Assembly (NCBI GenBank): GCA_947034895.1
Contig: OX344761.1
Coordinates: forward strand, 77,871,839-77,935,838
Direction of reading: 5' to 3'
Length of the DNA: 64,000 nt
Source of the DNA: Rhytidiadelphus loreus
Lineage: Eukaryota > Streptophyta > Bryopsida > Hypnales > Hylocomiaceae
The notes under the pieces: model-generated
Databases searched by the model: none
Seen by the model: the letters and a program-made list of their open reading frames with translations, nothing else
What the model was told of the DNA's origin: nothing
Part shown: positions 13,733-25,100 of the stretch, piece by piece
Position numbering within the stretch: the stretch's first letter is position 1
How the letters are laid out: every line of letters starts with the position of its first letter
Program-made: the position numbers and the translations under genes

Positions 13733-14300
13733 TGCTAACCCACACTACAAAATTGAACCCTCAGAAAGCACACACAATCTCTCTCTAGAACCCAACCAAA
13801 TTCACACGATTTTATCACACACTGTGTGTGTCTCTCCAACCAAAGACAGATACCCTAAAACAGGGAATTGGCCAATTCTCTCGTCTAGAAACTCCTCTCG
13901 GGAACGGAGCGCTGCATTAATAGACGGGGAACCCTATTGAAACCCTTTGAGCTTGAACTCTTTGAGCAAAAGGGAGTCAATTCTCGGCACCCACAAACAC
14001 AAAGCCGGCCCTTTTCGGAAACAGAAAAGTGTGATTGTTGTGGGTTCGAAATCCCAAGCGCCCAAAGTTTGACCAGCACCAGCCGGTCCTCTTGGTCAAG
14101 TCAAGTGGTCGTTCCTGTTTTTGCCCTTTTGGGTTGACATTGAAGTCAAGTGGAACTGCATTTGCTGTGCAGTTTCAACGCTCATGCAGCAGCATAGCAA
14201 TGAGGCTACGCTGTGATGCATGATAGCGTTGCATCCTAGCCTCCTTTTGCATCCTTGGAAAAGAAAGACCCGTAAGGGTAGTATGCTCCTAAAAGTGCCC
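13733..14300 (-). promoter_or_regulatory. EPSP synthase 5' UTR and proximal promoter region
   Basis: Sequence directly upstream of the EPSP synthase start codon. The base composition is closer to the gene than to the flanking desert to about 14300, as expected for a leader and proximal promoter. I see no convincing TATA box or named element, so the transcription start is not placed. Confidence 0.35.
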
Positions 14301-16315
14301 ATGCTCTAAAAGCGATCATGATATAGAGGTACATTTTGCTTTCTTCAATGTACGAGCAGTGTAGATTTCAGGAGGTGGTCACTGTTAGTGACCAGTGCGT
14401 TTTAACTTTTTAAAATTTGTGACTAATTCCTCGAAAGTCCAAAAAATATGAAATGACTTGGGTTAGATGTCAATTCCTTTTTTTCTTCCTATGGAAATTT
14501 ACTGAAAATTGTTTCAAAGAGTTTAGCTTCCTTGAAATGACAATCAACTCTTAAATGGTCGCTTTAAGAGGAGATGAACTACCTCACAATGAACACAATG
14601 GTCCTGTACAACTCTATGGCTCCTGAGACAACCTCAATCCTTGAATTAACTAATAAGCACGGGTTTTTTATTTCATTTGTTTTAGGCAATGCAGAAAGTG
14701 ATAATCACTAGAAGGATGAAGCTATTTACATCCATGGAAGTGGATGACACTTGCAATCCTATAGATGAAATTTTATTTATTCATCCCAAAAAATGTACAT
14801 TCATCCAAAATATAATGATATTATCCAAGATTTGCTAGCAAATTGGCAATTTCATCCACTAAAAAGCAAAAATATTTTGCCCAAGATTCCCTTCCTCCAA
14901 AAAATCATGGCTTTTCAGCGAAAAATCACTCAAACAAAAAACTCTGCTAATAAGTTTGTAGTATGTGAAAGTGGTAGAACTTGTCCAATTGGTAGAATGA
15001 TGGTTAAATATAGAATAATTATCAATAGAAAAGTGAATATAGTGTAAACATGTCCCTAATGTCAATTAGTTTTTGATTGGTGAATTTAGTAAGGATATAA
15101 CCTAATTGGTAGATTAGAAAAGACAAGGTTGAACCGTTGCAACCAATTGTGAAAGATACAAGAGTAGGATCAAATGCCAATTGAGTTAGTTTTCATGCGA
15201 GGGAGGCTGGAGCTCCTTCCTATGAGAGGAAGTAAATTATTAGTTTGTTTACTGATTGGAGAATCGAGACAATGTGTGGTGATATTGTTGAAGTAATGAA
15301 ATGTGTTTGGGGAAACTATGATGTGATTGTGACATTAGAAAATAAAGAGATTGATTTGAAAAGACTTGGTGACTTTGAGTAAATGGCCAATTTCGTTAAA
15401 ATGGCGGTATTCCATTATATTGGCGGTTTTGGGGATGGCGGGGGGCCGAAATTGCGTTTAGAGATGGGAGTGGGGGTAGAAAAATACGTGTATTTCCGTT
15501 GATTTATCCGCATGTGGGTCAGAATCAAGCCCATACGTACGTGCCAAACTCCTTATGGGCGCTATGTGACGTAGATGTCCATCATGGGGCATGTCCGGCA
15601 TCGTGTTCTAAGGTCTAACACGTCGTCCTCAGAACAAGACGGTCAGGTAATATGCTCTGAAACCGGCCATTGAAGGACAGCTCCACCTTTTTCATAGATT
15701 TTCACGATTAAAAATCGCTCAGAGATAGAAAAAAAGTGGCCGAACCTAACACAAGTGGATTCGAAGTTTTAGACGCATTTTTGAATTAGTTACGGATTTC
15801 CAAATAAATCTGTTGTATTCACCAATTTGTGATCCTTGGAAGGAAACTGTGGATACCCAGGCCGTTGATGGACTCCTGCAATAGAGAACACCTTTTCCTT
15901 GATTCAAACAAAAGTCGTTAAGGTCCATTTCAAGACGAAATCATATCCATTTAGTACCTTTTTGTAGGAGCCCGCTCAAGAAGACGGGCGCTTTTAGAGT
16001 GTTCTACCTCAATGGAAGTTCCAAAACATCTCTAAGCGCCATAATTTGTGCAAGGCGTGGATGACTGTTAAGATTTGTGGTGGATCACAAAGACACATAA
16101 CATCACCACTTGGGTTATTGGCAAAGTAGCGAAGAGGAAACCAATTCACTGATCTGGATGCGTTTGCATGCACGGAGAGAACAGGGGCACAAATGAAGTC
16201 GCGGCCATTGTTTAAAGAAGACACACTTTATTGAATAGGGTCATAGTGGATTTTGCATAGGGATCCAACCCCGTTTACAACATTCTTAGCTCTCTCTTCT
16301 ACTGGTTGCCGTGTA
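14301..16315. other. Intergenic spacer, no gene seen
   Basis: AT-rich to about 15380, then a more GC-balanced stretch (15380-16260) with no ORF showing coding character. The stretch near 15968-15995 has 'gcccgctcaagaagacgggcgc', which loosely resembles the palindromic core found in the arrays but is interrupted, so I do not count it. Confidence 0.5.
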
Positions 16316-16515
16316 TAGTAAAGGTACAGTCCGGGAAGAAAAGGTACAGTCTGGGAAGAAACTATTTACGCCGAACTTTTGGGGACCATGTGCTGCAGGA
16401 CAAACTATAAAATGGGGGAAAGTACAATGTTAACTAAGTTCACGCCGGGACAAACTATAAAACGGGGGAAGGTACAATCTTAACGAAGTACATTCTAAGT
16501 TCACGCCGGGACACA
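16316..16515. repeat. Local tandem duplications
   Basis: Two small duplications are visible. 'aaggtacagtc(c/t)gggaagaaa' is doubled near 16320-16360. A unit of about 50-65 bp holding 'gggacaaactataaaa', then 'gggggaa', then 'gtacaat' is repeated from about 16398 and again from about 16448, each followed by 'aagttcacgccggga'. No coding content. Confidence 0.7.
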
Positions 16516-16849
16516 CTACTTCAGTGTTCATTCGCCACCGCATAGGGTTGGATCTTCACTCCACATTCTCCAATTGCGCCTCCAAAACCGCCTCCAGCCA
16601 ACTTCGAGTGAAGGGTCTTGAGCTTCATGAACAAAAGCAAGCGCCTATTTGCCAATCATGTCTTTGTGAGGTCTTACAGCGCATTCGGAGATTTGCAGAC
16701 AAATGCTCGTCAATTCCGCCATGGACCAGTTCCGGCGTCGCCTCTTTGCCGAATACATCATGGTTGAATTGGTCGACTATGAGGAATACAAGCAAGAGCA
16801 CTCACAACCCATCCTCGTTCACAGGGGAAGTCAACTTCCTCTTCGAAAG

Positions 16850-18240
16850 AAGTTGACACATGGTCACCGCTGAAACACAACAGGATCCACCTCGCGAACA
16901 GGGTGTCACCGGCATACAAGGAACTCATTGGCGTAAGGAAGGACGGCGTTGTTATACAAATTTTCCTCCAGCAGTTTGAGTGTACTTGGTGGGAGCGACG
17001 GCCATCCACCGTCCATGTCCTAGCATCCGAAGTTTTTGAGGGTGGGAACCAGAAACGGTCGACTTTTCCCGGGAAGTCCACCAATGTGATGAGGCCGTTG
17101 ATCGTAATACCTATTGGCTGCTCATAATTCAAGCCGTCGAGCGGATGTGGGGTCGTCCGTATTCAAGAATGCACGTAGAGAGCCAAGTTGAATACGAACG
17201 ACCCACATCCACTCAGCGGCTTGAGTTATGAGCAGCGAATAGGTAATCCGATCAACACCCTCACCACACCGATCCACCGTCCCGAGAATAGTAGACCGCA
17301 TCTGGCACATGCCCACAAAACCCCCGGATGCTTGGAGACGGAGGGTGGATGGCGCTCGCTCCCACCAGGTACACTCGAACAGTTGGAGGAAAATCTGCAT
17401 GACAACGTCGTCCTTCCTTGCGCCAGTGAGCACCTTGTATGCCGGTGACGCCCTACCAAGAAGAGGGCCATTGATTCCAGTGCCATGAATCCCCCGTGAA
17501 TATTCATGTCCGGACAGAAGTTCATAGGGGAGTCAACTTCCTCCTCGAAAGATGTTGACACATGGTCACCCATGAAACACACCAAGACCCACCTTGCGAA
17601 CAGGGCGTCACTTGCATTCAAGGAGCTCCTGGGCGCAAGGAAGGACGGCGCTGTGATACACATTCTCCCCAAGTTGTTCGAGTGTACTTGGTAGCAGCGA
17701 CGGCCATCCACCGTCCACGTCCTAGCATCCGGAGCTTCTAAGGGTGGGAACCAGAAACGGTCGACTTTTCCCGGGAAGTGGATTGGTGTGAAGAGAGTGC
17801 CCATCGGAGTACCTATTGGCTGCTCATAACTCAAGACGTCAAGCGGATGTGCCATCGTCCGAATACCACGGTGCACAGCGAGAGCCATGTTGGTTTACAA
17901 CGACACGCATGCACTCGACGGCTTGAGTTATGAGCAGTCAATAGATACTTCGATGGACACCCTCCCCACACCGATCCACCGTCCCGAGAATAGTAGACCG
18001 CATTTGGCACATGCCCACAGAAACCCCGGATGCCGGGAGAAGGACGGAGGATGGACGTTGCTGCTACCAAGTACCTTAGAACAACAGGAGGAGAATGTGC
18101 ATGACAACGTGGTCCTTCCTTGCGCCGAGGAGCTCCTTGAATGCAGGTGATACCCTACGAAGATCAGGGCCATGGATTCCAGTGCCATGAATCCCCTATG
18201 AATATTCGTGTTCGGACAGAAGATGGGCCGCGAGCGTCCC
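16850..18240. repeat. Cluster of four related blocks in alternating orientation
   Basis: Four diverged copies of a block of roughly 270-350 bp alternate + - + -: about 16850-17130 (+), 17130-17500 (-), 17500-17880 (+) and 17880-18240 (-). Translated in the same sense, the copies share features such as ARKD.VV.QIFLQ, FECTWWER.PST and the ending PIGCS. Adjacent copies meet near 17125-17225 and 17825-17935, where 'tattggctgctcataa' faces its inverse. The order could form long hairpins. The frames are broken by stops in at least one copy, so a protein gene is not supported. I do not recognise the source. Confidence 0.6.
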
Positions 18241-19110
18241 TATTTTTTTGCTCTACACAGTCGGCAAGTTCAACCATGAACGCGCTAGCACGATAACAAC
18301 GCCAGAATGGATCCACAGTTCCACACCGAAGTTGACGAGCATTGGTCCGCCCTTCTCCGAATACACTACAGGGTCTTCACAAGAGACATGAATAGCAAAT
18401 AGACGCCCGCTGTCGTTGGTGAAATGGTGGTTCGTTGACGATCTAGAATTTTGCAAGCTAGAGGGGGCAGTAAGCAATGTGGGTACGTATATGTCTATAA
18501 AGAATGTGGGGATGCCCTACAATTTATATTTAAAAAGACAGAGAAGCATTCGTACAATGTAATAGTCCTAAAGTACTCTCTAGACATCCCAAATCCTAAA
18601 ACATAATCTAAATGGATTAAAGTCCTGACGTCGAAGACAAGAGTTCGGCGCAACGGGACGAGGACGTCGTCCAAGGTTTAAGGCGGGCGCCCTGAAGCAT
18701 TCACCTGGACGAGCCATTCACCCAGAAACTACATCGCCCTTGCTGTCGGACAGAGACCAAGTAGCCTGCACAAAGAGGCCAACGATCAGTTGCGGACTGC
18801 GAGAGGGCCAGACAGCGAACTCAAAGACATTCCGCTGGAGCATCAATTTCAAACAGCCGATGGAGGTAGTGATAAGCCGACCTTACGATACACGTAGTCG
18901 TCGACAACCTCATTTACAATCCCGTCGACGTGACGTCGACGCCTTCCTCCTCTGGGGCGACGGAGCCGGAGCAAGAGCCCACTTCCTCCGTCATCCGCGT
19001 CCGCCGTCGCTTAGAGTGGCTCGTCTCTTGCCGCGGGCCGTCGCCGGAGGGCCCTCCCGGCGCAGAAACGCGGTGACGGCCCTGCACAAGCATCGGTACA
19101 CGAGTGGGCA
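18241..19110. other. Region 3' of the ParB-like/HAD gene
   Basis: No gene seen. It holds one isolated variant of the palindromic core at 18675-18698 (GGTTTAAGGCGGGCGC then CCTGAAGC), so the shared core also lies beyond the 3' end of the neighbouring accessory gene. Confidence 0.5.
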
Positions 19111-22100
19111 TCATGTCATTTTCTTCCCTTTATTCTCTCTTGGAGATCTTCGGGGGATGAAATGATCGTTCCCGTGCCTAGTGTACTTTTTCACGACATC
19201 GGGATACTCTAGCAAGAGGGACCCGTCTTGCCATGAATCGCACGCGCGCACTCTGAGTCCGAGCTTCGTCTGCCTCATCGGAACGTCGGGGGCCCAACAG
19301 AAGGGGTTACTGGACAGGTATTGCGACACGCTAAGACCGGAATCTAGCAAGTCGTGGAGATACGAGGCCAACGTCCCCAACAGGATTTTGTCGTGTTCGC
19401 TGCCAGCATAGGACAAGGGGAAAATGGCGTTGTAGAGCGGATTGAGGATGGTGCTCTCGGGCGAGCAATCGACGAGCAGGGTGTTGGTGGAATTTGCCCT
19501 GAAATTCAGCGCCCTGAACCTATCTTTGTCCCAGACGCCCTTGTGCAGGACTTTCAGCCGCAGCTGCCCCTCGGGATGATCGGGGAACTGAATGTAAATG
19601 TTCTCCTCGAGATCGGGATCGGGCGAGACGTGGACGGGGTGCGCGGGGCAAGGTGCGTCCGGAACATACGGCGGAGGCCTGCACCTACACGCATTCGCCG
19701 GCCGTCTCTCGACTATGGAGATACACTCCTTGAGGGCCAGCACGCGCAAGGATTTCAGGCACTCCATGCCGCGGAAGAGGAAGTCCACCACCGGTCTGGC
19801 GATTGCGGCGGGCAGTCTGGTCCACACGGACAAGTGGAACTTCTCGTCCAAGTTTTTCAAGAACTGGCGCATGTGCGGACGGCAGTAGAGGGTGTACTCG
19901 CCGAAGATGTGGCATCTACTCGAGTTGTATTCCTCCTCCGATGGGGCCTCTCCCAGGGGCACGGGATTGTGCAGGACTCGTTGAACGTGCTGGGTTCGAC
20001 ACAACACCCCCTCTACCTCCAGGATCAGGAAATAACTGAAGGGGGGAAGGGCGACGGGAGGGGGCGTCTCGTCGGGCGGCTGCGAGGCCTGCGGATGCGA
20101 AACCCCATGCTCAAAGTGGACTTCAGAATGAATGACATCGATCCAGAACAACAGACATGCATGCTAATGGAGATGTGCCGGGAAGTCTTCCTCATCGACG
20201 TGCTAATTCAATCGGACGTGCTATTTCTAACGGACGCGCAAACCAGATACAGACAAGCTAGGTAAGAGAGTTGGAGGGAAATGGAGCCTCACCTTTCTTA
20301 CATCCGTGGGGGTGGCGACCTGGACCGCAGGCACTGCTCGCCCAATGGCATCAGGAGTGTCGACTTCCATGGGGATGGCGACGGTTTCCTTCCGGCGAGG
20401 GGACAACGATCGACGAGGTGGAGCAACCGGAACAGGTGGGGACATTGCAGACGCGTCGCCCAGTACAAGAGCTTTGTCACCCTGAACCCAAAATCAAAAG
20501 AGCGTAACTAGATTGTACATAATCAATTGAAAAAAAAAACGTATTGCGAAATGGAATGCAGTCACCAGAGATTGAGCAATTTATGTTTGTCAACAACACA
20601 TCCAATATATTACAATTATAACAATGTTTTACAAACGGCCCCACTCTCACAGAAGAGATTTTCACATCCTAAGCCCACGTCTACGCTCCATGAATATGAC
20701 AACTGAAATCCTAGCGAAGACAAAGAGAGCCCCTATGACTACGGACCCACAACCCCGTGGACTCGCCGGGATCTGGACGAACTCAAGGCCCCGGCGTAAC
20801 GCCCTCACATAGCGTCCACACCTTCACGACAAACATAAATGATGGGAGCTATGTCGAAGGGTTACCCACCGCGGGAGCCTCGTCGACATTGACCGGCGCC
20901 TGCTCCTCTTGCGTCTCCGGGCTCTGCTGCGTCGCCATCGCGGCCTGCACGCGGGGCATATTGCTCAGTCAAGTTAGTGAAGGACTGTTCCATATCTCCC
21001 AAGTCCACGTCGAGGTCGTAAGGGTCATCGTCGTGCATGATAGGACGATGGGAGAGTTCATGGACATGCACAAACGGAAATTGACTGAGGGCCAGGTCAT
21101 CGACGTCTGGCTCGTGAGTGACACTCACCCCGGTTTGCGTTGCCTCTCCGGAGGCCAGGTGCCGAAGGCCAGATGCCACGGACGCCGTCGCCGAAGCCGA
21201 GTTCGTGGAGACTCCCGAGACGTTGTGAAGCTCACTCGCTGGAGTTGGAATCGGAGAGACGGGAGGAGGAGAGGGAGAAGGCGTCGTCTTGGAAGTATGG
21301 ATTTGCGACTTCATTTCCCTCATTTCCCTTATGAACTCCATGTTCTCCTTCCAAGCCGCTGCGTTTAGCTCATCCTTCTCGGCCTGTTTCTTCCTCTCCT
21401 CCGCGAGTTCCTTCTCCCTGACTGTTTTCTTCGCCTTTCGCCTCGCCTTCTTCTCTGCCTCCTCCTGCAGCCATTGTTGCCTCTCCCGCTCCATTTTCTC
21501 CTCCCTCAGCTGTTGTTGCTTCCTCTCTTCCTCCTTCTCCCTCCTCAGCGCATCGATTTCTTCAATGCACTTGTCCATCTTCCCAGACTCCTTCCTCCTG
21601 ACCTGTTCGGCAATTCTCTCCGCGAATGCGACGTTGATCCCGACCTTGACGTCCGGCTTCGTCTCCGCAGTCGCCGCGGCGGAACTCCCCCCGACCCCAG
21701 GTACAGTCCCCGCGTCCGATGATGATGCAGCTTGGGCGACCTTGAGAGTCTCGTCATATTCCTGCCTCAACTTGACCGAATTGGACAAGCGCGTCTCGAG
21801 GTCCAATTCATCCATGTCGTCGAGTTCGATCGGGCTCTCCTTGGAATTCTTAACTCTCGACAGTTCTCTCGCGCTCGCCGTAGCATGGGCGCACATCGCT
21901 TGCTCTTCAGGGCTGGGTTCAGGGATCTCCAACTCGGCGACCTGCACAAGCGTCAATGTCGTCATGCTCACTTCCTCTCTAAGAGCGGTCGTGGGACGGA
22001 GGGACTTCAAGTCCTTGACGATGGTCCGCGACTCCAGGATCCTCTCTTTCATCGTCTTCTCGGAGGGCGTGGCGGGGGTATGAATCAGATCAAGCCTCAC

Positions 22101-25100
22101 TTTCTCCATCTCGTTTTGCTGCTCTTTAGAGAGTCGTGACCTCAACAGACCCAACTCTATCTGCAGGTCCTCTATCTGCATCCTGGGTGGAGTGGATGGC
22201 GTCACCAATTCCGGCTGATGAGAGCTCGCGGTTCCGATCGATGGAGTACGGGAAGCAGGAACGCGAAACAAGTGAGCTCGCACATCAGAGCGCCCGCCCT
22301 GAACTTGTTGGGATGGCGGAGGTCGACGCCAGGACTGCAGGGAGAGGGAAGCAGGCAAGCGGGAGTGGACCAGTCTTGAGCGGGAGCTCCCAAGTGGCTG
22401 AGATGGTCGATAGAGTTGGGCAGGAGATAGAGGATCAGACTGGGATTGGTGTGGACTGGAATCAGTCCGCCCGCTCTGATCTGCTCCGGTCTGAGAAGGA
22501 GAAGACGGAGGAAGAATGGGATCAGAGCGCCCGCTCTGATCTGCTCCAACTTGAGACTGAGAAGATGGAGGTGGGATGGGATCAGAGCGGGCGGTCTGAT
22601 CTGCTGCAGGAGTGGAGTGAGACGGCGACGCCGGAGGAATTGGATCCTCCGGCTCATCATGGTGAGAGTCCGGCCTCGGTTGCCCGCTCTGGTCAGGTTG
22701 CTCTGATTGCTCGGTCGCATCGCTGTTAGCACGATCCAACGACGGCTCCCGGTTTCCCTGGACGCCTTCCTCGTCTTGCCGATTCCCGGTCTGCTCACTG
22801 TGTTCATCTCCTTCCTGTTCGTCCGCGTTGATGTCGGGGTGCTCGATTTCAACGTAGTCGGCGTCCACGATGTTGAGGGCCTCGTCCGCTTTCGCTTCCT
22901 CGACGGTAGGATTCGGCTCCTCGTCCTGCTCCGGCCGGGTGGCTCTCGCCGGTGTCGGGGTGACATAGCCGTAACGCAATGTCCAACCGGGGACCAGAAT
23001 ATCCGGCCACATCTCCGCGCCTTTGCGATTATGCTGGGATTGACGCAGGAGGGCCTTCTGAGTAGAGATGATCAGAGTGACAGAGCTACGCGACAACATC
23101 TGTGGGCACTCAAAGGATTTAGTCATTACTGATATTACAATGTCTTACACCCGCTACATCGGGATGTACATCAGAAGAACTATGAAAACACAGCGTGGTC
23201 AGGTGCTCACTGTGCATGCCGAAATTGGCTTCGCACCAGCGAAGACCAACATGACGGTTCCTTGATCCCTACAGAACTTGTCGATGAAGCGCAGATACAC
23301 CTCGTATCGGAGCTCATACTTCGACAAGGTCCTCGGATTGTCGTGACGACAGACCTCTCGATGTAGATGGTTCCCTCATTGGTCAGGTCCTCGTCCTCAT
23401 CAGCAGACAGCGAGGGCACCTCGTCGTTCGTGTTCACCACACTCGAGTTGACCCACCTCCACCGGGACCTCTGCAGGTACATCACGGAGACCTTGTTCTT
23501 CTCCTTGTACGTAGGTTCCCCCGCTCGACATACGTACTTGCACTCCCGCCGCATGTTGTAATCAGGAAACAATTCCTTCACAGCTTTGTCCACATCAGCC
23601 GCCCGCTTCGAAAAGAAGATCAGCATCCACGTGTGGACCAACGAGGACATGACGGACTGCGACACCACCTCCACCTCCTCGAGGATTTTCTTGTTGGCTG
23701 AATTGATCTCCATGGTCTCCACACCCGGAAACTGGCGGAAATCGATGATGCCCACCTCGCAGTACTTGAGGTTAGCGGGTCCGTCTACGGCGCACTGGGG
23801 GACCCAGTTCTCCCTCTTGTAGACGTACAGCGTTGGGTCGAACCTGCTTCCGGCTCGAAGCCAGCGGCACATTGAGGCCCGCGAATACCTCTGCACATAC
23901 TCACACCGTTCATAGTTGACCATGACACGGTCGAAGGCGGCAAGGAGCTCATCGGACGGTAGGACGCTCTTCTTTCCTGAGCGCACCTCCGACTTCAAGT
24001 ACTCCAGATCGATGGTCTGGAGGTACCAGGTGTGGAAGCCGTTGATGCGTAACTGCGTCTTGAAGTCCTGCCACACTTGCGGTTCAATGTCTCCGGCTGC
24101 GTTGATGACTTCGCTTGCCGATATCATGCCGCTCGACTTGCCCTTGTCTGCCAACTCCCTCGCCAACACGTTCTTGTACTTTCTGTTCGTGCACCACATG
24201 GCGATGGGAATGGCCGAAGTCCACGAATTGGGCTTCTTGTTGAGGTAGACCTTCGGCGGTATATCGAGGATTTTCCGAGCAAGCTCACCCACCGCCGCGT
24301 CATCGAGGCCGTGCAGGTTCTTCATCATGTTGCTCGTGATGGGGAGGAACTTGTACAACTTCACGTTCCCCTCCTTGGTCGTCACTTCGTTGAAGGGTCC
24401 CCCGGAGTCAATGTCGTGAAGTGACCCCGACTCATGACCTTGGAAAACCTTCTGCCATGCGGCCCAAGTCTCCTCCGAAGCCATGATCACCTTCCACTCC
24501 CCCATCCGGTCCAGGTCGTAGATTCGTTGGGAGTTGCCCAACGGCTTGAGAAGACCAGTCGATTCGAAACTCTGCTCGGCTTTGACACGAAATTCCTGCA
24601 GGAAAATTAACACATTTGAGTCGGACTCGGAAGTTGGATCCGTGTAGACCGACTGAGGTTCAGCGGATCAGAGCGGGCGCTCTGATCCTGCCAGTCCTAA
24701 TTCCTCCATCTCGGGGAGGGCAGTTTCCTATCCATAGACGGTATCCTAACCAAATCGATTCAGAGCGCCCGCTCTGATCTTCGGACTCCCAAACTTAGAT
24801 TCAACATGAATTGAATGGGCAGGATGGATCGACTAAAATGCGTACCTCGTAGCGAGCAAATTCTTCGCCTTGTTCTTCCTTCCTCAGGTTCTTCCGCTGC
24901 TGCGCCGGCCTTCGAGCATTGTCCCACAGATAGCGACAGTGCTGGATTGTAGCCGGCAGCGACGACAGATACGGACTTGTCACGTTCCCGTCGTTGCACT
25001 TGCACGACAGCGCGTGCAAGTGATTTTTGTTGTCGGACCATACGACCTCGCATGTCCACTTGCGCACCTTCTTCTTCAGCGCCTCGTCGTCGACCAATGC

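Noticed and set aside
13425..13940. 171-codon plus-strand open frame
   Set aside because: Overlaps EPSP synthase exon 1 on the opposite strand and has no domain of its own.
17226..17888. 220-codon minus-strand open frame
   Set aside because: Spans two inverted copies of the same repeat block, so one half is read sense and the other antisense; not a credible protein.
19354..20265. 303-codon plus-strand open frame
   Set aside because: It runs antisense to the HAD exon, which has clear family motifs. GC-rich coding DNA often leaves the opposite strand open.
21289..22083. 264-codon plus-strand open frame, Ser/Phe/Leu-rich
   Set aside because: It is the complement of the Lys/Glu-rich coiled-coil exon; the hydrophobic look comes from reading AAG/GAG codons backwards.
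22202..22966. 254-codon Arg-rich minus-strand frame
   Set aside because: An alternative frame of the Pro/Ser/Gln-rich exon; the frame in use is fixed by the flanking in-phase introns and the coiled coil.
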